Part shown: piece by piece, positions 51,891 to 61,844 of the stretch | Numbering within the stretch: position 1 is the stretch's first letter | Layout of the letters: each line of letters starts with the position of its first letter | Assembly: GCA_019914995.1 (NCBI GenBank) | Contig: CM034127.1 | Coordinates: 14,048,269-14,112,268, forward strand | DNA length: 64,000 nucleotides | DNA from: Acanthochlamys bracteata | Lineage: Eukaryota; Streptophyta; Magnoliopsida; Pandanales; Velloziaceae | Reading direction: 5' to 3' | Translations under genes and position numbers: made by a program | Notes under the pieces: model-generated | Told to the model about the DNA's origin: nothing | What the model saw: the letters and a program-made list of their open reading frames with translations, nothing else | The model's database searches: none

Positions 51891-54800
51891 ATGGTCGGAG
51901 TCCAACGCAGTTGACGTCGGCTGGTTTTGTTCGCCGTCTTGATCTGTTCATTTCTCTCCTCTGTCCCCCCCGTGGTACGCCCTATCTCAGACGCTCACCG
52001 ATCTGCTGCGATCGAGCTGTTGCAGTCAACAGATGGATCGTTTAGAAGGTAATAGAATCTTAGATCTTAAACAAATTCAGTACTCCGTTTACTCTCTTTT
52101 GAATAATCCATTTTTTATTTTTGTTATGGAGTGCTGGACTGCTTTGATGTTTGGTGCCTGAGTGAAGAAAAATCAACAATGTTAATGATGGAACACTTTA
52201 GTTGAACTTGTCATATAGCATTATCATGGACAGTGTCTCTCATCGACTTCAACTGAACTAAACTGATTGGTTTCTACACTTTCTTCCATCTCTATTTTTC
52301 TGAAGCTATTCTGCTTTGTTTGGATCTTGTCACTTTTGTGTGGTAGTCGAGTGAGAATCAATCTTTTTTCTAGTCTAGTATACTGCATATCATATTTATT
52401 TTGGAGTGCAACTGGGTTGGCATGGAAAACTTTCGGGAAGTCCCAGAAACTTTTATTAAAAAACTAAAACTTACAAGAGAGCACAGAGAGCAGAGAGTGC
52501 CACTATTCGTTCAAGTTGTGATTGCATTTATAACTGTGTTTATTTTCTTTGCTGTTTTTACTTATATTGTGTTGGCATTTCTACTTTTTGCTACGATGTT
52601 CTTTCTTTCTGTCTGGGATTGATCAAATCTTCTAGGAGTTTTTTTCTTAACATCAATGCTTTGTTTATCACAAACTCTCTCGTGTTTCACATGTACTTAA
52701 CTCTAGGATGACAGTCATGTGAGGTGATTTAATCTGTTACTTTATGGCAGTTTTGTCAGTTATCATCAAATTCTATGACCATGTAACTTTTCAAGCACTA
52801 GGTATATGTTTATGCGAGGTTGGTTAGTTTTCTGAAGAGGATATTAGGTGTTCTTCCTTTTGGACGTTGCGTTCTTTTCCTGTTTGTCTACTTACTACTT
52901 TTCTTTTCTTTAATAGTTTAGTATTAGATGGCATCAGAGAGTCATTGGTAAGCCTTTAGCATAGTGGCTTCTTTTTTTTGGCAATTATTTGGACGCCAGC
53001 TTTGAGAGTGACCAGAACACCTCTTTCTTACAGTTCATAATTTCGTTTCCAATAAATTGAGTTGTAGAACCATGCGAATATTTCGCTGACTTCTTCTTTT
53101 TCTTTTATATATCCTCTGCAGCTTGGAAGAAACATATTAGGCATTGAAAACATTCCAAATTTTAGGATTGGGGGAGCCTGCTGATATCAGCAATAAGGTT
53201 TGCATTTCAGTTGGTGAGACTCTTGCGTTGTCATCCTCCAGTTTGAAGGATCTGTCAGTGCACTCAGAGTTGACAGTGTTTTGGAATGCCAGATAGATAA
53301 AACTGCAGTAAAGGTCGTTCTAACATCGATTGATTGCCCTAGGGAGCTGAGTAAAAAAAGTGCCAGTAATATGGTTTACTTTGCTTTTGTAGAATGTGTC
53401 TTCAAGAGTGCAGTCCTTTTTAAAGGATTTGAATTCATTGGAAGACCTCTACTATTGCATAGGAAGTTGAAAGCTCGTCAAGGTTAGGGCTATCTGCAAT
53501 GATCCTATTTTGCTTTGCATCAATTTCAGGCATCTGTATAAAGTTGCCCCAATGCAAATCAATCTTTCATGTGCAGGATAAAGGGACAGTTTTAGATCTG
53601 TCAGACCTAATGGCTTATTCCAGACTGTGAAGGTAGTTATTTTTGTGCTTCAGTTTAGTTTTATTTTCATGTGTTTAGTTTTAGAAGCCAATATAAGCAC
53701 TTATTTTCTTGCAATTTTCTGTCAGGCTCTCAGCCAAAGTGATGGAAGATGGCGTTTTGATTCCAACAATACCGAATCCAGTACTTATGGGGCAGGTAGA
53801 TAACCTAAAAGTGCTTAAATTTTGACAAATGCTTTTCAATCTTTTGCCATTGGTATAAGATGGACTGTTCATGTTAGTTTATGAAAAGAAAAAAAATATC
53901 CATTAGGTCAGATTAGTATTATATTTTCAGAAAGCAGCGGAAAACCATATTATTCAGTTGGTGGGAAATTATTCAGGCTTTTCTATCTATAAAATACTTC
54001 TTGGTAACCTTGTCTAGCTCACTAGCATCTAGTTGCTTACTAACTCTAGAAGACAGTTATGCCCTTGTGAGCAAGTCCCATAGACTTGGATGAGTACTTT
54101 GCCTAGCAGGTTTGTCTAGGTAGGAAAGTGTATTATTACTTTTGAAGAGGTTAGGATTGCCCGTCTGTCGTGCTAGCATAAACTGCTGGTTTTGTATTGA
54201 GTTTCAGTTATCGTTAACTTGTTAACTAGAACTCTTGCAGGGTTAGCACTTGAAACGCTCGCGGGTATTATATCGTTGTCGGATTAGATGTGGATTGGTC
54301 CATGGTAAGGAGACTGGACGATGAGCATCCTGTTATCAATGCTAACCTAGTTTCAATTGCTTACATTGATTCTAGTAAGTCATGTTTTAATTGTGTAATG
54401 GTGTTGGCTCCTCAGATATCTAAGGTTTTAGTCAATCACAGTCATAAAAGAAGTTAATAAGTTAGGTATTTTTACACTCCTGATGCTTAGACTATTACAA
54501 TAAGCATATAGAGCTAGTTGATAGATTCGAATGTTGATCTCAAGCTCCAAGTATGCCTGTGAAAGGTTCTCATATTGGAAGTTTATGCTGAAAGTAATAA
54601 GAGACTGTTAATTTCTTTGGATTTGCATTTATGTGTCCGGTGCTGATTAATGTTGCGTTTCGATTATGTAACATGTGACACCTACAAATGGCAGTACAAT
54701 CACGAGTCGTTATGGCTTCATCGTTTCAAGAATATTATTTTGTCAAGTTAGTTTGGTTCAGAAATCAAGGAAAGATGTTGCAGAATATGCTGTACATATC

Positions 54801-55591
54801 CTGCATTGTGTGTTTTGCAAATGTTGACATGATGCAATTTCATTGTGAAGTTGTATCTGGCCTTATTTGCAGTTTAAGCTTTTTGTCATTTTAAATTTCT
54901 TTCTTCACATATATACAATCAGTTCTTTCAGCTTCGTAGATGTGTTGGACTTTTGACAATGACTCTGTCTTTTTATTAGATCGAAGTTGTGAAAAATGAC
55001 ATCGTGAAGCTGTTCAATAGCATCTCGAGTTATGGTAATCTCTCTAATCCGTCTGATTTTCTTGTCAGATTTGTGAGTTATTGATTGCTTCCCTGCTGGA
55101 ATAAGTTGTCGTCCTCTTTTTCTTTATTGAAGTAGTATATTGAAGTATGTAGGCTTCACAAAGAAAAGAATAACGCAAGCATGTACATGCAGACACATGT
55201 TCATGCATACATGTCTAGTTTTGAAATGTTCATCATATAGTGTGCATGATGCCGCTCATGTTCTTATAATTTTGTTTGATCTGATGCAGATGACGGGATC
55301 TTGTATATTGACGAGAAATATGTTAATCCTAGTGACTATAAAGGCCCTCTAGCAACAACATCTTCCGTACTACAGGGTGTGTCTGCATTTGCCAATGTTG
55401 CTTCTGGGCAGATTAATGTGAGTTGGATATAGTTAATTCAGGTTTGTTTTCCATTTATTATGCTTATTATCCACCAGCTGTTTCTAAATGGTTAGTTTGG
55501 AACTATATTTTGCAGATTCCTGGTGATAAAATCTTAGGTTTGGCAAAGTTTCTTTTGAGTGTTGGGTTCCTGGTAGTGCAAAAGATTTGTA

Positions 55592-56192
55592 CAACCAAAT
55601 TGCGGAACTTGGATCTAGATAGCCCGGCGAAGGGAGGACAGCCGCAGAAAAGTCAGAATAAAATTATACAGAGGAAGAACGGAAATAAGATCAGAGATAT
55701 TCTTCTAAAGATTTAGGTTTATTCACAAGTGGTATGAGGAGTGATCTCAACCAAGGGAGAAGCCCCATATTTATAGTATTTACAAGGGATCGCAGTGGCG
55801 TATCCTATAAGTCTCATTTTGTGCTAGTGGCCGACTTATGCATGTGGGCATAGTACAATGATGAGACACCACTAACTAATGACAAGACTCTACTAATCTA
55901 CGTGGCTTACGATACATAGTGGCCAGGTACAATAATGCAAGAGAATTTTATCACTATACTATTACAATATGACTACAAGACAGAACGTCTCGTCAAGCCA
56001 CGTCAGTGGTCATGTGCTTATGTCTTTTTACTGCTGTTTGTGATAAGAAGAAATCTCTCATCAGTTTATTGATGTGATGTTTAGGACCCACCATGCTTCG
56101 CGCGCAAGACTCTGATGGACCTAATCGTCAATAGTGAGTGCTGCCAATGTATCCGAATTCAATGAATCGTCTTCATCGTTCATTGCTTCGTT
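55592..56192 (-). promoter_or_regulatory. Viral intergenic/promoter region, left copy
   Basis: Reverse complement of 58744-59345, with point differences and small indels. In the viral sense it holds a stop-terminated ORF end (NEAMNDEDDSLNSDTLAALT), TGACG near 55998 (as-1-like), an intact TATA-type CTATAAATA near 55770-55780, and AATAAA near 55727. It ends at GGTTGGGCTATCTAGATCC against the host exon. This matches the layout of caulimovirid pregenomic-RNA promoters. Confidence 0.65.
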
Positions 56193-56200
56193 TTTCCTTT

Positions 56201-56305
56201 AATTGGATCATCTATCTTGAAGCTTTTGTACTTTGACTATCTGCCCTTTGTCGCTCAAGTAGTTTTATCGTTTTTTCTTCAATTGGATCATCTATCTTGA
56301 AGCTT
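56201..56305. repeat. ~80-bp tandem duplication inside left arm
   Basis: AATTGGATCATCTATCTTGA begins at about 56201 and again at about 56281, an 80-base period. It lies right at the internal deletion junction of the left arm. Confidence 0.75.
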
Positions 56306-56652
56306 AAACGATGGATGTCGTGTAGAGCCTCTGGAGTGAGTTCTACGTTTCCCCATCTGTGGAAAGATAGAGATGAAACGGACCTTATTATCTCCTGTTG
56401 TGGTGGTACATTTGTGGAGATGGATGCCTCGTCAGGATTGGTATGCTTGATCACAGACGAAATTGTATTTCCTGAAGCTGTGAAATATTCAATTGGCATT
56501 AGAGGTTTTGGCTTCAGGAATAACTGCATGTCATTATCCAGCTTTAGATGTATTATGTCAACTAATCTTGGTTGATTAGTTTTACCTACGATTAGTTTGA
56601 CGCACTCTTTTGGAGTTACTGACTTGAATGTAAATGTATCATTCAAAGCCAT
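56212..56652 (-). pseudogene. Viral polyprotein segment, left arm
   Basis: Open for 146 residues beginning MALNDTFTFKSVTPKECVKL. The right arm carries a diverged homologue at 61584-61844. It lies downstream of the zinc-knuckle region in the viral sense. I cannot assign it to movement, coat or another domain. Its 3' end (KASR, stop) includes the start of the local tandem duplication, so the C-terminus is altered. Confidence 0.5.
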
Positions 56653-56830
56653 ACAGTGTTCCCATTGTATTCCAAGTATTTTTTAGCCTGTTAAGAGCTC
56701 TATCCCTTGGAGTTTTTCGATTTTGTTTTTGTTTAAAAGACTGATGGAAGATAAGTCTTCGTCACCTTTTAAATCAATATTCTCCTGCATCCGTTCGAAA
56801 ACGTATGTATGCCTATTGAAGAATCTTGAT

Positions 56831-57343
56831 CTAAAAGAGGGGGGTTTTGTAAATTTCCCTCTTCTTAGAATGAGGAATTGCCTTTTTGAGTCTTTCAAGA
56901 TCTTCATCGGTGACTACAAATTGCTCACCCATGCTATCTTGAATATTCGGATGTGTTGTTTCTTCTGGTTCGGAAGAGAATTTGAACATGTATAGCCTAT
57001 ACTCGCGGAATATATCTCCTTCTTCTTTAGATATATTAGCGGGAGTAGAGCTAGAAGCATCGGCCCTTAGTGGAGAACGAGTTCGAGTCGCGGCCCTTTG
57101 TGGGGTGCTGCTAGTCGAAACTCTTTGTGGAGAGCGCATGAATACTCTTTGTGGAGAGGAAGTTTTAATGTCTTCGAGTTCTTCCTTTACTATCGGAAGG
57201 TCTTCGTATTTATGTATTACAAGGAGTCTTATTGGATCTCCTTGCTCAATCTTATAGTGCCTGTCATCAAAATTAGTACTTTTCATTAAGATCAGTACAT
57301 TGGTCTTGACTACTGGGTAGATAATACCTTGTGTTATAGACAT
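56831..57343 (-). pseudogene. Viral polyprotein segment with dUTPase-like motif, left arm
   Basis: Open for 170 residues. It includes VKTNVLILMKSTNFDDRHYK, then IEQGDPIRLLVIHKYEDLPI. Hydrophobic strands followed by GDxIxxLVIH resemble the GDRIAQLVIH strand of dUTPases. It then runs into Ser/Thr/Arg repeats built on SPQR (RSPQRVSTSS..TPQRA). The right-arm counterpart (61000-61260) is frameshifted. The dUTPase suggestion is structural resemblance only. Confidence 0.4.
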
Positions 57344-57375
57344 ACTATTTTTTGTATGTTTAGATATATTGTGGA

Positions 57376-57900
57376 TTATTCAAAATATCCGAATAAGATT
57401 TGGATAATTAGATCTAAGTATATCTCAGTTGTTCGGTACCTTTTCAATCTAGTATTTCTTCCAACATATATTGTATAGCCTGGGGAGTTTGCTTTTTTCT
57501 TTTTCGGGAGTATTGAGTGTTTGCTCAATTGTGCGACTTTCATCACATTCATTGTATGATTTATGGTGAACATATTCATCCTTAAGTTTTCTACTGAATC
57601 ATCGTCGGATGTATCCGAACAAATAGATTCAACCTCATATTCTGAGGAGTCATTGTTGTTTGAGATATCTTTCACGGTTCCGATGTGGATACCGTATTGA
57701 CCGATATAACTACGTATTATGCTTCTGATCTGAGTGGAACATTCTCTTGCGAAGTGTCCTTTCTGATCACCTTTGAAGCATTTGCAACCAGATTTAAATT
57801 TCTCTTTATCTAGGAATTTTCTATCAGAGAATTTTTTCTCCGTTTGGATTTTCCTTTTCTCTTATGGTTTCCAATTTTTCCAAGTAATATGAAATTTAGG
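57376..57900 (-). pseudogene. Zinc-knuckle (coat/Gag-type) region, left arm
   Basis: Upstream of the frame at 57675-57376, the sequence continues open through a CKCFK..DQKGHFAREC segment at about 57740-57790, followed by an acidic Ser-rich stretch ESICSDTSDDDS, as seen around the zinc finger of caulimovirid coat proteins. The codon expected to give the second zinc-binding Cys is GGT (Gly) at 57769-57771, so the finger is broken. Confidence 0.6.
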
Positions 57901-58723
57901 GTCCTGCTTTTTGAGAGCTTTATCCCTTATTTCATATTCTGTAGGAAAGCCAAAGTCTTGGTTTGTATTGACTGTATACTTGCTACAGCAATTGTACTCA
58001 AGTTTTGAATGTTTGACTTGTCTTTGAGCTTTAGCTTGCACGGAAACTTTTTCTATTGTTTACATACAAGCCTTCTTTAAGAGACCTGTAGAATGATCAA
58101 TTGTTTGAGCTGTAGCCCGAAGCTGATCATAAGTTGTTTGTGTCAGATTATTCCATAGATCAGAGAATTTTTACTGATCCAGAAATTCTTTTGTTCTGTT
58201 GTTCCAAGTCGAAAAATTAGACCTATGTATGCAGAAGTAAATTCTTCTAACATACAAATGTCACATAATTTCATTTGGAATAGTCTTTTTTCATGATTTT
58301 TTTTCTTCTGTAGCAGTTTCTCTAATAAAATCTGCTATAAGATATTCATTAATCGGGATTGTGCCTCAATTTTATTTGGGATACTTCTGATTTCAGCAGC
58401 AGTCTGTGGACTGTTATTGTCGAGACCTTCTAGTCATGCTAGTGTACGTCTCTTTCCCAGAAATTTGTTGCGAAGCAAATGTATTCACTTGTTGTCAAAG
58501 TTGCTGGAAGAACCCATATTGTTCTAAATATTCGTTGAACCTCTAGCGTATTACCCTACTTCAGAAGTACCAAGCACAGCCATGGTTCGTTTTTTACTCC
58601 GTGACGTAGTAGCTCAAGATCAAAAAAGGTGCTATTGAACTGTAACTTTCTCAACTTACCATTTTCTTACAATACTATAAGCAAATAACGAAAATACTTT
58701 CTGTAACTAAGCATCTTCAAAAA

Positions 58724-58852
58724 ATGGAAGACCAGCTTGCTAACGAAGCAATGAACGATGCAGACGATTCATTAGATTCGGATACATTGGCAGCACTCAC
58801 TATTGACGACTTGGTCATCAAAGTCTTGCACGCGAAGCATAGTGGGACCTAA
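58724..58852 (+). other. Short ORF at the palindrome junction (end of viral downstream ORF)
   Basis: A 42-codon frame from an ATG at 58724, reading MEDQLANEAMNDADDSLDSD and on to a stop at 58852. The left arm carries the same C-terminal text (NEAMNDEDDSLNSDTLAALT), joined to different upstream sequence. It is therefore the 3' tail of a viral ORF just before the intergenic region. It sits exactly where the two arms meet. Confidence 0.5.
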
Positions 58853-59345
58853 ACATCACATCAATGGACTGCTGAGAGATTCTTTCTTATCACAAACAGT
58901 AGTAAAAAGACATAAGCACATGACCAGACGTTCTGTATGGTAGCGTGGTTTGACTAGACGTTCTGTCTTATAGCCATTATTGTAATAGTATAGTGATAAA
59001 ATTTTTTAAATTATTGTACCTGGTCACTATGTATCGGGGGCCACGTAGGTTAGTGGAGTCTTGTTATTAGTTAGTAGTGTCTCATCATTGTACTATGCTC
59101 ACATGCATATGTCGGTCACTAGTACAAGATGAGGCTTATGGGATATGCCACTGCGGTCCCTTGTAAATACTGTAAGTATGGGGTTTCCTCCCTTGGTTGA
59201 GGTCACCCCTCATACCACTTGTGAATAAATTTAAAGTTTTAGAAGAATATCTCTGATCTTATCTCCGTTCTTCCTCTATGTAATTTTCTTCCGACCCTTC
59301 TGCGTTTCTTCTCCCTCCGGTTGGGTTATCTAGATCCAAATTCCG
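58853..59345 (+). promoter_or_regulatory. Viral intergenic/promoter region, right copy
   Basis: Direct counterpart of 55592-56100 in inverse orientation. The TATA position here reads CTGTAAGTA and the as-1-like TGACG is lost, so this copy looks weaker than the left one. AATAAA is kept near 59224. It runs straight into the primer-binding site. Confidence 0.6.
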
Positions 59346-59350
59346 CAATT

Positions 59351-59363
59351 TGGTATCAGAGCC
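59351..59363 (+). other. tRNA-iMet primer-binding site
   Basis: TGGTATCAGAGCC is complementary to the 3' end of plant initiator tRNA-Met, the reverse-transcription primer of Caulimoviridae and many LTR retrotransposons. It is the only full copy in the insertion; the left promoter copy stops just short of it. Confidence 0.9.
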
Positions 59364-60171
59364 GTTGATCGTCTATCCGTGCCTTGTGTCTTATTTGTGC
59401 ATCTCACGTCGTCTATCAAAGATTTGGAGCTTGTCGAGTAAAAGTTGGAGGTTCGCTCTGATAGAACTGGTATGGCTTCCTTCACAATATCGTTTGGTTT
59501 TCCCAACATCATACTAGTCTTAGTTGCAGGAAGTGTTTTCGTTATTTGCTTATAGTATTGTAAGAAAATGGTAAGTTGAGAAACTTACAGTTCAATAGCA
59601 CCTTGTTCGATCTTGAGCTACTACGTCACGGAGTAGGAAATGAACCATGGTTGTGCTTGGTACTTCTGAAGTAGGAGTATAGGCTAGGTGTTCAACGAAT
59701 ATTTGGGACAATATGGGTTCTTCCAGCAACTTTGACAACAAGTGAATACATTCGCTTCACGACAAGTTTCTGGGAAGGAGACGCACTAGCATAGCTAGAA
59801 GGTCTCGACAATAACAGTCCATAGACTGCTGCTGAAATCGGGAGTATCTCAAATAAAACTGAAACATTATCCCGATTAATGAATATCTTATAGTAAATTT
59901 TATTGGAGAAACTGCTATAGAAGGGAAAAAATCATGAAAAAAGGCTGTTCTAAATGAAATTATGTGACATTTGTATGTTAGAAGAATTTACTTCTGCATA
60001 CATAGGTTTAATTTTTCGACTTGGAACAATATAACAAAAGAATTTCTGGAACAGTAAAAATTCTCTGATCCATGAAATAATTTGACATAAACAACTTATG
60101 ATCAGCTTCGGGCTACACCTCAAACAATTGATCATTCTACAGGTCTTTTAAAAAAGACTTGTATTTAAACA

Positions 60172-60999
60172 ATGGAGAAAGTTTGCGTGCAAGCAAAGGC
60201 TCAAAGACAAGTCAAATATTCAAAACTTGAGTACAATTGCTGTAGCAAATATACAGTCAATACAAACCAAGACTTTGGCTGTCCTACAGAATATGAAATA
60301 AGGGATAAAGCTCTCAAAAAGCAGAACCCTAAATTTCGTATTATTCGGAGAAATTGGAAACCATAAGAGAAAAGAAAAATCCAAACGGAGAAAAAATTCT
60401 CTGATAGAAAATTTTTAGATAAAAAGAAATTTAAATCTGGTTGCAAATGCTTCAAACGTGATCAAAAAGGACACTTCGCAAGAGAATGTCCCACTCAGAT
60501 CAGAAGCATAATACGTAGTGATATCGATCAATACGGTATCCACATTGGAACCGTGAAAGATATCTTAAACAACAATGACTCCTCAGAATATGAGGTTGAA
60601 TCAATTTGTTCGGATACATCCGACGATGATTCAGTAGAAAACTTAAGGATGAATATGTTCACCATAAATCATACAATGAATGTGGTGAAAGTCATACAAT
60701 TGAGCAAACACTCAATACTCCCGAAAAAGGAGAAAGCAAACTCCCCAGGCTATACATTATATGTCGGGAGAAATACTAGATTGAAAAAGTACCCAACAAC
60801 TGAGATATATTTGGATCTAATCATCCAAATCCTATTCGGATATTTTGAGATAATCCACAATATATCCAAACATACAAAAAATAGTATGTTTATAATACAG
60901 GATATTATCTACCCAGTAGTCAAGACTAATGTACTGATCTTAATGAAAAGTACGAACTTGATGACAGGCACTATGAGATTGAGCAAGGAGACCCAATAG
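60172..60999 (+). pseudogene. Zinc-knuckle (coat/Gag-type) region, right arm
   Basis: Mirrors the left-arm region. An open stretch at 60172-60366 is followed by CKCFK..DQKGHFAREC at 60442-60490, and the frame 60553-60999 with the ESICSDTSDDDS acidic stretch and the hydrophobic block up to VKTNVLILMKS. The second zinc-ligand position is CGT (Arg) at 60457-60459. A frame change after NVLILMKST and others downstream break the polyprotein. Confidence 0.6.
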
Positions 61000-61583
61000 G
61001 ACTAGGACTCCTTGTAATACATAAATACGAGGATCTTCCGATAATAATAAAGGAAGAACTCGAAGACATTAAAACTTGCTCTCCACAACGAGTATTCATG
61101 CGCTCTCCACAGAGAGTTTTGACTAGCAGCACCCCCACAAAGGGCTGCGACTCGAACTGGTTCTCTACTAAGGGCCGATGCTTCTAGCTCTACTCCCGCT
61201 AATATATCTAAAGAAGAAGGAGATATATTCCGTGAGTATAGGCTATATATGTTCAAATTCTCTTCCGAACCAGAAGAAACAACACATCCGAGTATTTAAG
61301 ATAGCATGGGTGAATAATTTGTAGTCACCGATGAAGATCTTGAAAGACTCAAAAAGGCAATTTCTCATTCTGGCAAGAGGGAAATTTACAAAACCCCCTT
61401 CTTAGATCAAAATTCTTCAATAGGCATACATACGTTTTCGAACGGATGCAGGGGAATATTGAATTAAAAGGTGACGAAGATTTATCTTCCATCAGTCTTT
61501 TAAATAAAAACAAAATCGAAAACCTCCAAGTGATAGAGCTCTTAACAGGCTAAAAAATATTTGGAATACAATGGGAACACTAT

Positions 61584-61844
61584 ATGGCTTTGAATGATAA
61601 ATCTATATTCAAGTCAGTAACTCCAAAAGAGTGCGTCAAACTATTTGAAGTTGGAATAGATAAAACTATTCAACCAAAATTAGTTGACATAAGACACCTA
61701 AAGCTGGATAATGACATGCAATTATTTCTGAAGATTCTGAAGCCAAAACCTCTAATGCCAATTGAATATTTCACAAAGCGTAGAAATACAATTTCGCTTG
61801 ATGATCAAATACTAATCAAAAGGATAGTCAATTTAGGCATTTAG
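61584..61844 (+). pseudogene. Viral polyprotein segment, right arm
   Basis: An 86-codon frame, MALNDKSIFKSVTPKECVKL to NLGI, homologous to the left-arm 146-codon frame but shortened by indels. Sequence homology between the arms continues to about 61905, after which host-like DNA resumes ahead of the ribophorin exon at about 62060. Confidence 0.5.
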
